Shown: positions 1-8,240 of the stretch, one piece after another
How positions within the stretch are numbered: position 1 is the stretch's first letter
Layout of the letters: each line of letters starts with the position of its first letter
Assembly (NCBI RefSeq): GCF_000338295.1
Contig: NZ_ANMO01000028.1
Location: 1-64,000, forward strand
Length of the DNA: 64,000 nucleotides
Direction: 5' to 3'
DNA from: Rhodopirellula europaea 6C
GTDB taxonomy: Bacteria; Planctomycetota; Planctomycetia; Pirellulales; Pirellulaceae
The notes under the pieces: model-generated
Database searches by the model: none
What the model was told of the DNA's origin: nothing
Seen by the model: the letters and a program-made list of their open reading frames with translations, nothing else
Made by a program: the position numbers and the translations under genes

Positions 1-1
1 G

Positions 2-460
2 CTCTCACGTGTCGACCGATGTGAGTGTGCAAAAATGCTTTCTTTTCGCAAGGAAGACAGAAGCGTTGCTTTGCTGATTGGCGTTCAGGATGTTCGCGTG
101 GTCAGAGTGATGCATCATTTCGCTCGCTTCGATGCAGCGTGTTCATTGAGGTGGGAGGGTCGGAAGATCGAGCAGATGGGACTGGAGGCGGTTCCTCAAG
201 TCGGCGTGGCTGGCTTTTACGTTGATGTTGGTGTTCGTCGACGTGAAGGCGGTCGCTCGCTTTTACTGGGAATCGAATGCGACAACGCGACGTATCACTC
301 TGCTCGCAGTGCTCGCGACCGCGATCGACTTCGAGAAAAGATCATCCGGTCACGTGGATGGGAAATTCACCGGATTTGGTCAACCGACTGGTTTCTCAAT
401 CAAAAAGCTAAGGAAGACAAACTCGAGCAGGCGATTCAGCAGGTCTTTGGGAACGCATGA
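2..460 (+). CDS. 3' part of a protein ending in a Vsr-like (REase_MTES_1575-type) endonuclease domain
   Basis: The reading frame is open to the window edge, so this is the C-terminal end of a longer gene or a truncated remnant. The last ~90 residues match the nuclease domain that closes DUF4011/DUF3320 helicase-like proteins: VGVAGFYVDVGVRR, then LLLGIECDNATYH, SARDRDRLREKI and GWEIHRIWSTDWF. The Asp of the VDV strand and the E-x-D of IECD fit the PD-(D/E)xK-like active site of this fold. The ~50 residues before it do not read like the family and may be degenerate. The ATG at 35 is probably internal. Such proteins are usually found in defence or accessory regions. Domain identity is fairly certain; the state of the full gene cannot be seen here. 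Confidence 0.7.
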   Translation, partial: LSRVDRCECAKMLSFRKEDRSVALLIGVQDVRVVRVMHHFARFDAACSLRWEGRKIEQMGLEAVPQVGVAGFYVDVGVRRREGGRSLLLGIECDNATYHSARSARDRDRLREKIIRSRGWEIHRIWSTDWFLNQKAKEDKLEQAIQQVFGNA

Positions 461-525
461 GTTTGAACGTATTACCATAACGCGTCTCAGACACACCCGT
501 ATTGTTCAATTTCCCCACTGATTGA

Positions 526-1134
526 ATGGATGCTCCTCCGCGACGGACTGGATATTCGAGCCTCTCGGATTCTGAGTTGCTGCTTTGCGATTTCCTTTGG
601 CAGCACACTGTGATGACTCGGTGCCTTGCCAGCGAGGTGTATCCGCTACACATGAATGTTGGTTATTCGCACGGACTCACCGACCATCAACTTCAGGTAA
701 CGCTTGATCGAATGAAGCGGCGAGGGCTCATTACGATCTCTTCTGAGGTGGATGATGCGGAATCCTCTGTCACGCTGACTCCTGCTGGCGGAGATCAATG
801 GTCGTTGGAGCGTGCTCCGGTGTGGGATCGATTCATCTTTGAAAACGGGAGCTTGTCAGGCGAACGGTTCACGGTTGTTGCGGCGAACGAGTCCATTAGT
901 CGTCGCTACATCGGTTCGCGAATTGCCGCTGGCATCGAGGTTCAGGCAGGACCGATTGGTGTGCGGCGTGGTGTTTCCCTGTCACTGATTCCTTGGAAGC
1001 GATTTCAGAATATGGTGGTGCTTCGATTGGCCCGCGAACGGTCAACCAATCGTCATGTGGACTGGGATGTGTATGAATCGATGCGGATTTGGTGGACGTC
1101 GCTTGCGGAACTTTCCAAGTTGCCGAGGGGGTAG
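526..1134 (+). CDS. Hypothetical protein, possible winged-helix N-terminus
   Basis: A 202-residue reading frame, not recognised. Residues ~13-90 (SLSDSELLLCDFLW, LTDHQLQVTLDRMKRRGLI, then SSVTLTPAGGDQW) have the spacing of a winged helix: a helix pair, a recognition-like helix with K/R residues, and a beta hairpin ending in LTPAGG as in MarR-type domains. The remaining ~110 residues are alpha/beta with no motif seen. No signal peptide or membrane segment. It begins 65 bases after the endonuclease-domain gene, on the same strand. The DNA-binding idea is inference from pattern only. Confidence 0.5.
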   Translation: MDAPPRRTGYSSLSDSELLLCDFLWQHTVMTRCLASEVYPLHMNVGYSHGLTDHQLQVTLDRMKRRGLITISSEVDDAESSVTLTPAGGDQWSLERAPVWDRFIFENGSLSGERFTVVAANESISRRYIGSRIAAGIEVQAGPIGVRRGVSLSLIPWKRFQNMVVLRLARERSTNRHVDWDVYESMRIWWTSLAELSKLPRG

Positions 1135-1227
1135 ATGTCGATGTCAACTTGGTTTTCATGCAGTGGATGAGGAAGCGAGTCCTGGATGCGCAGAGATTCA
1201 TTGATTTCTCGACGCATCATCGACGAC

Positions 1228-1313
1228 GGCCCCGTCCGGGGCGGCACGGTGATGTCCGCCAACGTTCTCGGGGCTTCCACCCCGAGCTATTGAAGTCGGC
1301 CCCGTCCGGGGCG
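1228..1313. repeat. Cluster of three GC palindromes (REP-like)
   Basis: Two identical 16-base copies of GGCCCCGTCCGGGGCG lie at 1228-1243 and 1298-1313. Between them is a third hairpin with arms CTCGGGG and CCCCGAG at 1267-1286. GCCCCGTCCGGGGC is a near-perfect palindrome. The cluster sits directly before the broken hydrolase-like fragment, as repetitive extragenic palindromes often do. Confidence 0.7.
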
Positions 1314-1317
1314 AAGT

Positions 1318-1526
1318 TTTGAGAATGGCTTCGGAGGTGCCTCCGGAAACTGGGACGGAGCGATCGGGCTCATGGCCGAGGCGAATGGGAATCCAAAGAT
1401 TGAATTTACAGGATCCCCGGCCACCACCACTTCTCGGTCATCGCCCCGCTCGTGGAGATCATTGCCGACGAGATTGTTGCGGGGCAAATCAAACTCGACC
1501 GACAATCACTCTTGAATTTGCGATGA
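1318..1526 (+). pseudogene. Frameshifted remnant of the C-terminal end of a hydrolase-like protein
   Basis: Two coding-like pieces in different frames sit end to end. The first reads GFGGASGNWDGAIGLMAEAN then GNPKIEF (about 1327-1407). The second reads HHHFSVIAPLVEIIADEIVA then GQIKLDRQSLLNLR and stops at 1524-1526. The block around HFSVIAP resembles the catalytic-His end of alpha/beta hydrolases of the prolyl-oligopeptidase/dienelactone type, but this is inference. No start codon or upstream domain is present, and the frame change near 1410 would prevent a joined product. Confidence 0.4.
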
Positions 1527-1574
1527 CGTTGATGTCATCACGAGCCCCGGCCTTCGCTGCGCTGACAATCAGAT

Positions 1575-2504
1575 TCAATTCGGCTCTGGCTTGAGGCCAT
1601 GTTTCTTCGCAAATTCGATCAAGCCCGGGGCCAGTGAAGCGGTTGTTCCTGAGAGTATGTCAGCCCAATCTTCGATCGGATCCATCGCGTCTTTGAGTTC
1701 ACTTCGACTTTGGTAGTCGCCTCGCTTCGCTCGGTTGACGATGCTGTCGTAGTGGCGTTGCAATCTGCTTGCCAATTGATTGGCCCCTTTGATTTCCGGG
1801 GCGGATGCTGCTTCAACCAAGTGTTCGTGGATGAGTTCGATGGGCAGTCGATACTCCAATTCGTAATCGGCATTTTTACGATTCGAATGTTCGTCGTCTG
1901 ACTGGTGGACTTGCAATAGTTTCACCGGTTCGTTCGTATCTTGCCAAGGATCGATTCCGCAAAGGAGATTTGTCAGTTCTCCGAATGGGCGAAACAGATA
2001 CCAACGATCCGAACGTTGGATCGCTAGGAAAGATCGCACGTTGTGAATGTGCTTTTCCTTATGGTAGCTCTTCTCAGCCGTGAGTACCGTGAACACAACG
2101 CGTTTGTCATCAACCAATCGCTTTTCCAACTGTTTGATGCTTCGGATGCGAACAAGATCTCGGAGTGTGAAATGGAATAGCTGTCCTCCGCGGAATTTTT
2201 TGTCCTCTCCGAACGCCCTCGTTTCTAAGAAGTAGGAATCAATGGCGTATCGCTCGATGGCAATGCTGGGGAGCAACAAGGGACGAATGGCAGGGTCCAC
2301 CAACAGCATTGCGGCCTGATCGTCCCCGGCATTGGAGGCGGCAATCATCGCTTTCAGGGCTGCCTCCGCGGATTCAGCCCCATCCAGCAATTCGACCACG
2401 TCTGAAGGCGCAGAGGGTTCATCTGCCAGTGACTTGAAGGAGTCACACATCAGAACCATGAGAGCAACCACGAACAGGCTGCAGGAAAAGAAATATGATC
2501 GCAT
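1575..2504 (-). CDS. Hypothetical secreted protein
   Basis: A 309-residue protein if started at the ATG at 2504, chosen because it gives a clean signal peptide (MRSYFFSCSLFVVALMVLM, then ADEPS) and has GAGGGG about ten bases upstream; a GTG at 2522 is the alternative. The mature part has an N-terminal helical stretch (LDGAESAEAALKAMIAASNA) followed by mixed alpha/beta sequence including WYLFRPFGELTNLL, which resembles the NTF2/SnoaL-like folds often fused to planctomycete signal peptides. No catalytic motif is visible. It lies downstream of tRNA-Arg on the same strand but 167 bases away. Function unknown. Confidence 0.65.
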   Translation of the reverse strand: MRSYFFSCSLFVVALMVLMCDSFKSLADEPSAPSDVVELLDGAESAEAALKAMIAASNAGDDQAAMLLVDPAIRPLLLPSIAIERYAIDSYFLETRAFGEDKKFRGGQLFHFTLRDLVRIRSIKQLEKRLVDDKRVVFTVLTAEKSYHKEKHIHNVRSFLAIQRSDRWYLFRPFGELTNLLCGIDPWQDTNEPVKLLQVHQSDDEHSNRKNADYELEYRLPIELIHEHLVEAASAPEIKGANQLASRLQRHYDSIVNRAKRGDYQSRSELKDAMDPIEDWADILSGTTASLAPGLIEFAKKHGLKPEPN

Positions 2505-2671
2505 GATCGGTGTTCCCCTCACTGGAAAGAAGATGCGTTGAGTCGCATGAGGCGGTCACGCCATGGTCATCACGACATCGAATGGTTGGCGCCGCGCCGA
2601 TTGCGGAGCCATTTCAGATCGTCTGTGCGAAGTGGAAACGTGAGACCGAGATCAAGAGGTTTTTCCATCAA

Positions 2672-2745
2672 TACACCCGGCGGGGTTCGAACCCACAACC
2701 TTCGGCTTCGGAGGCCGACGCGCTATCCAATTGTGCCACGGGTGC
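2672..2745 (-). tRNA. tRNA-Arg (anticodon CCG)
   Basis: A complete cloverleaf reads on the minus strand: acceptor GCACCCG with CGGGTGT, D-arm with TGGATA in the loop, anticodon arm GGCCT-CCG-AAGCC, and T-arm GTGGG-TTCGAAC-CCCGC. The anticodon CCG decodes CGG. The first acceptor pair is G1-U72, followed by A73; the CCA end is not encoded. Length is 74 bases. Confidence 0.95.
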
Positions 2746-2847
2746 GTGTGGATGAGCGGGGCTCATTCACGAAGTCATTGTGACGGATCGAGAGAGGTTG
2801 GAATAGATGACTGTCGCGTGGCTTTCACTGCGGGTTGGGGCTGCAAG

Positions 2848-4254
2848 TCAGGGTTGGTGGCGACGGTGTTTCGGATGGTCAACCAAAGCGATGCGGATGT
2901 CACAAACGTTCGTGCCAGTGGGGCCGGTGAGGAGCAGCCCGCCGACTTGGCGAAGGAAACTGTGCGAGTCGTTGCGTCCCAACGCGTCGTGGACGTCGAG
3001 TCCGAGCTCAACGATTCGCCGGTGGATGCTGCCATCGATCATCCCGCCTGCGGCGTCGCTGGGGCCGTCTTCGCCGTCCGTGCCGCCGGACAGAATGGCG
3101 AGTCGTGACCATTGATCGTCGGACAGATTCAGTTCCAGCAGTCGAGCGTAGGCGGCCAGGACGAGTTGTCCGTTGCGGCCTCCGACGCCTCGGATCGATG
3201 CGTCGGCCAGCGACACGGTTGGTTCGCCGCCACTCAAGAAGGTGTCTTGCCGGTGCACGGCTGGATCGGCTTGCAGCATCGTGAGTGTTAGGTCCGCCAG
3301 ATGCCTGCCGACGGCTTCCGCATCGCCTTCGGATTGGCGATGGCAATGCATGACATGGTTGTAGCCCAGGGCTTCCGCGGTGATTCCGGCTGCGTCGACG
3401 GCGACCGCGTTGTTGCCAAGCACAAACGTGGAATGTTCGGAAGCGTCGATCGAGGGTGCGGGGTGTTCGGCCGCTCTTTGTAGGTGTTCACGAACGACCG
3501 CGGGCAGTTGGTGGTCGGGATCAAACTGGTCCAAGACAGTTAACGCATCCGTCGCCGTGGAAGTGTCGGGGACGGTTGGTCCAGATGCGATCAGGTCGAG
3601 TGGATCACCGAGGACATCCGAGAGCACGAGGGTGAGAAATTGGCCGGCCTGGTTGGCTCGTAGGAGTCCACCGCCTTTGACCTCGCTGAGGTGTTTGCGG
3701 ACCGTGTTGAGAGCCACGATGTCGGCGCCGTGCGAGCTGAGCCAACGTGTCACGGTCAGTTTGTCGTCCAGCGAAATGCCGGGCGATGGTCGGCATAAGA
3801 GTGCACTGCCGCCGCCGGAGATCAGGCCGATCACCAGGTCGCGAGGACCAGCGTCGGCGACCAATTGGAGGATGCGATCGGTGCCTTGAATGGCGGCAAC
3901 GGTGGGCTCGTTGACTCCTGCCGGTCGGGCTTCTTGAATCGTAATGCCCGGCAGATCGCGGTGGCATCCTTCGGGCACATTGACATGGCCGATGACGGGA
4001 AAGTCTTCGCCGTTTGCGCTGGTCAGGTTGGTCCGGATGACTTCCGACAACCCCGCAGCCATCGCCGCGGATGCTTTGCCAGCACCGACGACGACAATGC
4101 GGTCAAAGGAGTCTCTGCGGATCGCGTGGTCGGCGATCAGCATTGCGGTCTCATCAAGAGAGACCGAGTCGATGATTAGCCGGTCTCCCAGGACCGCTTC
4201 GACGCCGTGAGAGAACATGGCTTGGGCGTCGCTTAACAGCGTTCCTGGAGCCAT
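2848..4254 (-). CDS. Glycerate 2-kinase (GckA/TtuD type, DUF4147 + MOFRL domains)
   Basis: Phosphorylates D-glycerate to 2-phosphoglycerate in the cytosol, feeding glycolysis. The 468-residue protein starts at the ATG at 4254; the frame runs further upstream but only through the antisense of the next gene. The N-terminal DUF4147 domain has VVVGAGKAS (the catalytic-Lys region), ISGGGSALL and NTVRKHLSEVKGG. The C-terminal MOFRL domain has LSGGTDGEDGPSDAAGG, GRNDSHSFL and TGPTGTNVCDI. Length and motif order match the family. Its start lies five bases after the stop of the thioredoxin-fold gene, so the two are probably co-transcribed. Confidence 0.93.
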   Translation of the reverse strand: MAPGTLLSDAQAMFSHGVEAVLGDRLIIDSVSLDETAMLIADHAIRRDSFDRIVVVGAGKASAAMAAGLSEVIRTNLTSANGEDFPVIGHVNVPEGCHRDLPGITIQEARPAGVNEPTVAAIQGTDRILQLVADAGPRDLVIGLISGGGSALLCRPSPGISLDDKLTVTRWLSSHGADIVALNTVRKHLSEVKGGGLLRANQAGQFLTLVLSDVLGDPLDLIASGPTVPDTSTATDALTVLDQFDPDHQLPAVVREHLQRAAEHPAPSIDASEHSTFVLGNNAVAVDAAGITAEALGYNHVMHCHRQSEGDAEAVGRHLADLTLTMLQADPAVHRQDTFLSGGEPTVSLADASIRGVGGRNGQLVLAAYARLLELNLSDDQWSRLAILSGGTDGEDGPSDAAGGMIDGSIHRRIVELGLDVHDALGRNDSHSFLRQVGGLLLTGPTGTNVCDIRIALVDHPKHRRHQP

Positions 4255-4259
4255 GGCAA

Positions 4260-4853
4260 TCACGCGGTGCCGTTGGGATCGAAGTAGGTCGGCTCGTTGC
4301 CTTCTTTCCACTTGATGTTGCAACCGATCGAGGGACGTTGTTCGGCCTTGGGCGAACGACCCGCGATGGTTTCGTCCAGTGCCGCTCGCAAGTCTTCGCC
4401 GGTGAGGGGCAAGTCGGACTTGGGACGGCTGGAATCGAGCTGGCCGCGGTACGTCAGTTTGTGATCGGCATCGAACAAGAAGAAGTCTGGCGTGCATGCG
4501 GCTCCGTATGCGATGGCGACCGATTGGTCTTCGTCCAAGGCGTAAGGGAATGCGTAGCCGCGAGATTCCTTTTCGGCTTTCATCGCGTCGAAGTCATCAT
4601 CGGGGTACTTCACGATGTCGTTGCTGTTGATGCCAACGACGCCAACACCATGTTGCATGTACTCGTCGGTCAATAACTTGAGTTGTTCGGCAACGTGTTT
4701 GACATAGGGGCAGTGATTGCAGAGGAAGATCACGAGCAAAGCTTTGTGGTCTTTGAAGTCGGCCAACGAGACCGTTCCGCCATCGGTTTCTGGCAGTGAG
4801 AAGTCGGGTGCGGCGGTGCCCAGTGGCATCATTGTCGAAGCGGTGCGAACCAT
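4260..4853 (-). CDS. Thioredoxin-fold (AhpC/TSA-type) protein
   Basis: A 197-residue cytosolic protein of the peroxiredoxin-like thioredoxin family. It opens with PLGTAAPDFSLPETDGG and LADFKDHKALLVIFLCNHCPY. The CNHC motif stands where thioredoxins carry CxxC, and the family often keeps CxHCPY. Later VGINSNDIVKYPDDDFDAM and GAACTPDFFLFDADHKL (with the cis-Pro loop TPD) complete the fold. No signal peptide. It is followed five bases downstream by glycerate kinase and preceded by the heptamer array and fabI. The exact substrate is unknown. Confidence 0.85.
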   Translation of the reverse strand: MVRTASTMMPLGTAAPDFSLPETDGGTVSLADFKDHKALLVIFLCNHCPYVKHVAEQLKLLTDEYMQHGVGVVGINSNDIVKYPDDDFDAMKAEKESRGYAFPYALDEDQSVAIAYGAACTPDFFLFDADHKLTYRGQLDSSRPKSDLPLTGEDLRAALDETIAGRSPKAEQRPSIGCNIKWKEGNEPTYFDPNGTA

Positions 4854-4884
4854 GGAGAGTCCTTGGGGCTGAGGGGGTGAATTG

Positions 4885-4926
4885 GCGATTAGCGATTAGC
4901 GATTAGCGATTAGCGATTAGCGATTA
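4885..4926. repeat. Tandem heptamer array, GCGATTA x 6
   Basis: Six perfect head-to-tail copies of GCGATTA. The array continues without a break or change of register into the GCTAGGA array. The two units share positions GC and final A, so one probably arose from the other. Confidence 0.97.
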
Positions 4927-5056
4927 GCTAGGAGCTAGGAGCTAGGAGCTAGGAGCTAGGAGCTAGGAGCTAGGAGCTAGGAGCTAGGAGCTAGGAGCTA
5001 GGAGCTAGGAGCTAGGAGCTAGGAGCTAGGAGCTAGGAGCTAGGAGCTAGGAGCTA
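4927..5056. repeat. Tandem heptamer array, GCTAGGA x 18
   Basis: Eighteen perfect copies of GCTAGGA plus a final GCTA. The fabI stop codon (TAG on the minus strand, 5054-5056) lies in the last partial unit. On the minus strand the unit is TCCTAGC, so stop codons occur in all three frames because seven is not a multiple of three. The perfect identity suggests a recent, slippage-prone expansion. Confidence 0.97.
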
Positions 5057-5878
5057 CTTGGTTTGCTTTTTGATTTCGTCGAGCAAGCGACCGGGGCTGC
5101 CCATGGCGTGGTAGCCGCCGTCCACGTGCAGGATTTCGCCGCTGATTCCGGAGCTGGCGTCGGACAGCAGGAACGCACCCGATTTCCCGACTTCTTCGTG
5201 GGTCACGTTGCGTCCCATGGGGGCCATGTGTTCGTACATCGTCAGCATTTCTTCGACGCCAGCGGCTCGTCCGGCCAGCGTGCGGATCGGGCCGGCCGAC
5301 AGAGCGTTGACGCGGACACCACGGGCACCCATGTCAAAGGCCAGGTACCGCATTGAGGCATCCAAAGCGGCTTTGCAAACGCCCATGACGTTGTAGCCGG
5401 GGACGCATTTTTCGCCGCCGTAGTAGGTCATTGTCAGGACGGAGCCGCCCGGGTTCATGATGGGTTCGGCGGCTGCGGTGACGGCCAGCAAGGAGAAAAC
5501 GCTGGATTCCATCGCCAATTTGAACCCCGCTCGCGACGTGTGCATCGTTTCACGGCCCAGGTCGTCCCGGTCAGCGAAGGCGATCGAATGCAGCAAAAAG
5601 TCGATTTTCCCGAAGGTTTTCTCGGTGTGTTCGAAAATGGTGCGGATGTCGTCGTCGTTATTCGCGTCCATGGGTAGCAGGAATTCTGCGCCATCTTCTG
5701 GATCTGTCAATTTGGCAACTCGACGACGATTGCGTTGTTTTTCGTCGTCAGCACGGTCGGGAAGGTGTGTGAAACCGCATTTACCACCCTGCTTCAGAAT
5801 TTCCTGAGCGATCGCCCACGCGATCGAATGGTCATTGGCGACTCCAATGATCAGTCCCTTTTTTCCTTCAAATTGCAT
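5054..5878 (-). CDS. fabI: Enoyl-[acyl-carrier-protein] reductase (NADH), FabI
   Basis: Reduces trans-2-enoyl-ACP in the last step of each fatty-acid elongation cycle. The 274-residue protein starts at ATG 5878 ([20 protein letters not shown]); the in-frame ATG at 5953 would add 25 residues with no counterpart in FabI. Visible are the FabI-type cofactor loop [22 protein letters not shown], and the catalytic pair in YNVMGVCK (Tyr162 and Lys169, the Y-x6-K signature), with TMTYYGGE before it. The C-terminal end has [14 protein letters not shown]. It is divergent from the sigma-54-type activator, with 148 bases between the starts. The stop codon is embedded in the heptamer array. Confidence 0.95.
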   Translation of the reverse strand: MQFEGKKGLIIGVANDHSIAWAIAQEILKQGGKCGFTHLPDRADDEKQRNRRRVAKLTDPEDGAEFLLPMDANNDDDIRTIFEHTEKTFGKIDFLLHSIAFADRDDLGRETMHTSRAGFKLAMESSVFSLLAVTAAAEPIMNPGGSVLTMTYYGGEKCVPGYNVMGVCKAALDASMRYLAFDMGARGVRVNALSAGPIRTLAGRAAGVEEMLTMYEHMAPMGRNVTHEEVGKSGAFLLSDASSGISGEILHVDGGYHAMGSPGRLLDEIKKQTK

Positions 5879-6026
5879 CTTCAACCTTTTCGGCTTAGTT
5901 CTATTTAATTGTCCAGCGGTGAACATCATCGCGGCGGTTTCCAAGACCGACAAGCCGACGTTCTTCTCTGGGCACCAAAGCGTGATTGGTTACTCATCTC
6001 TTAATGTTGTCAAAGCAAATTCAACC

Positions 6027-8051
6027 ATGGATCGGTCACAGTCTGTTTTGCCTCCGCACGCTACCTCCTCAGCTTCGGAGGCATCGATGACCCACGGCAA
6101 CGCTCTGACGTCATTCATGCCGGTTCTGCTGGGGTTGGTCGGAAGTCAAGCATCGATTCGCGGCGGCGTGGTCAGCCAGATCCAGGACCGTTGGCAGCCG
6201 ACATTTTGGACCGGAGATCGCTGGGGGCAAGCGGAGTCACTGGCCAGCCAAGCGGTCGCGGACGATCAATTCGTCACCGCGGATGATTTCGCGGGGTTGA
6301 GTATCCCCGTCACGCCGGGCCCTGACGTGGCCACTTCGGCGGCGAGAGGATCGGGATCAGGTGTCACCGGGGCGGTGACGGGAGATCTGGGGTCGGGGCA
6401 AGACATTTTGCCGGGAGTCGGCAGCGACGCGATTGTGTTGTCGATCGATGGCAAACCTGCTGACTCGGACACATTGAAGATGTTGGCGACCGCGTTGGGC
6501 CGATTTCTGTGGCTGCAACGCAATCATCAGAACGACGCCCGGCGTTTGTGGCAAACTTCCAAAATGTTGCAGCACGCCGCCGTTTGGCAGCAGCTCGACA
6601 GCGACGAAAAGCTTTTGGCGTCGATGGCCGATTGTGCCTGTGAAGTTTTGAACTGCGAACGCGCCACGATCTTTCTGTGGGACAAACGCACAAAGAAGTT
6701 GATTGGCCGGCCCGCGATTGGAATTGAGGGCGGTGTTCTCGAGGTGGAGGACAATGCGGGAATCGTCGGCGAAGCGTTGCACAGCGGCAGCCCGCGATGG
6801 TGGTCTGCCGGAGGCACCGATGAAGGCCGCGTCAATCGACGCATTGATCAAGCTCAAAACTTCACGACGCGATCTTTGTTGGCCGTGCCGATGGTCAACT
6901 CTCGCGATCAAGTGATCGGCGTCTTCGAAGGCATCAACGCTCGGCCCGGCGATCATCGCAACGAGAGTTTTGATGCCGCCGATGTTCGCACGCTGACCGA
7001 GTTGGCGATGCATGCCTCGATCGCGATTGATTCATATCGGACGCGGACCGACTTGACGGAGACTCGCGATCGATTGGTCGAGCAAGCTGCCCAGTCCAAA
7101 CCGTTGATCGGCAATCATCATTCCATCCAAGAAATCCGCCGCAACGCCACAAAGGTGGCTCCGACAGATCTCAGTGTTCTGGTGCTGGGCAGCAACGGAA
7201 CGGGCAAAGAGGTTTTAGCTCAACACATTCACTATCAAAGCGAACGTCGCAACGGCCCGTTTGTCGCAGTCAACTGCGCCGCGTTGGTCGAGACATTGCT
7301 GGAAAGCGAGTTGTTCGGCCACGAGAAAGGTGCTTTCACCGACGCATCAGACACTCGAGTCGGCAAGTTTGAACTGGCCAACGGCGGCACATTGTTTTTG
7401 GACGAAGTTGGGGACATGAGCGCCGGCGGACAAGCGAAGCTGCTGCGAGTTTTGGAAGAGAAGGTCGTCGTTCGAGTAGGCGGTTCGCGGCCGATTCCCG
7501 TTGATGTTCGAGTGATCGCGGCGACCAACCAACCGTTGCAGGAGCTGATCTCGGCAAAGCGTTTCCGCGAAGATTTGTTCTTCCGGTTGAACGTTGTGTC
7601 GCTGACGTTGCCGCCACTTTCGCATCGTGGCGATGACGTGATGGAGTTGGCCGAACACTTCTTGGCAGATTTCTGCCGCCAGATCGGGCGTGCCGTGCCG
7701 ACGTTTGCAGCCAGTGCTCGTGACGCGATGCTGTCGCATGATTGGCCAGGCAATGTGCGGGAACTGCGTAATACAGTCGAGCGTATTTGTTACTTGACCA
7801 CGACGGATGTCATCGAAGCGAGTGATCTGATGATGTCGCCTTCCGCGACAAAAGCGTCGACGGTCGCGCCGGCGATGGACGACGTCGATGGCAATTTGAA
7901 TTCGGCGACGCGAGAGTTCCAGATCCAGCACATCGAGCGATTGATCGCATCGTGCGGTGGCAACATGACCGAAGCGGCCGGCAAACTGGGACTGCACCGT
8001 TCGAATCTGTATCGAAAGATGCGTCAGTTGGGAATGCCGACGTCCAGCTAG
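6027..8051 (+). CDS. Sigma-54-dependent-type transcriptional activator (GAF-AAA+-Fis)
   Basis: A 674-residue enhancer-binding-protein homologue from ATG 6027; the frame is open upstream to 5835 but over the fabI 5' end. The first ~160 residues are family-specific with Gly/Ser-rich stretches. Then come a GAF-like sensor (~173-338: [29 protein letters not shown]), the AAA+ domain (~358-585) with Walker A GSNGTGKE, Walker [13 protein letters not shown], the R-finger region [11 protein letters not shown] and WPGNVREL, and a C-terminal Fis helix-turn-helix ([20 protein letters not shown]). The sigma-54 contact loop reads GAFTDA instead of GAFTGA. There is no receiver domain, so the signal is probably sensed by GAF. 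The target genes are unknown. Confidence 0.9.
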   Translation: MDRSQSVLPPHATSSASEASMTHGNALTSFMPVLLGLVGSQASIRGGVVSQIQDRWQPTFWTGDRWGQAESLASQAVADDQFVTADDFAGLSIPVTPGPDVATSAARGSGSGVTGAVTGDLGSGQDILPGVGSDAIVLSIDGKPADSDTLKMLATALGRFLWLQRNHQNDARRLWQTSKMLQHAAVWQQLDSDEKLLASMADCACEVLNCERATIFLWDKRTKKLIGRPAIGIEGGVLEVEDNAGIVGEALHSGSPRWWSAGGTDEGRVNRRIDQAQNFTTRSLLAVPMVNSRDQVIGVFEGINARPGDHRNESFDAADVRTLTELAMHASIAIDSYRTRTDLTETRDRLVEQAAQSKPLIGNHHSIQEIRRNATKVAPTDLSVLVLGSNGTGKEVLAQHIHYQSERRNGPFVAVNCAALVETLLESELFGHEKGAFTDASDTRVGKFELANGGTLFLDEVGDMSAGGQAKLLRVLEEKVVVRVGGSRPIPVDVRVIAATNQPLQELISAKRFREDLFFRLNVVSLTLPPLSHRGDDVMELAEHFLADFCRQIGRAVPTFAASARDAMLSHDWPGNVRELRNTVERICYLTTTDVIEASDLMMSPSATKASTVAPAMDDVDGNLNSATREFQIQHIERLIASCGGNMTEAAGKLGLHRSNLYRKMRQLGMPTSS

Positions 8052-8240
8052 TTCGCCATCGCGAGCAATCTCGCGGCCGCTGGCTCAACATCGAACCACG
8101 GTCCCAATTGTTCCATTTTGCGAGCGTCCTGTTGAATGAATCGAGACAATCATTCGGTGAGTGCTCGGGGACAATTGGGGCGGTGGTTTGATTTGCTTCT
8201 GGGCTGACTCAATCGCCGCCGACGCACTATCTTGGGAGGC

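Larger units (their letters stand above)
1135..1574. other. 440-base stretch without an intact gene
   Basis: It holds three GC-rich hairpins (1228-1313) and a broken coding remnant (1318-1526). No other gene, tRNA or clear promoter is seen. Confidence 0.6.

Noticed and set aside
4255-4497. An 81-residue N-terminal extension of glycerate kinase
   Set aside because: It overlaps the C-terminal end of the thioredoxin-fold gene, has no family counterpart, and the internal ATG at 4254 gives the normal length.
4885-5056. CRISPR array
   Set aside because: The units are seven bases with no spacers, so it is a simple tandem repeat.
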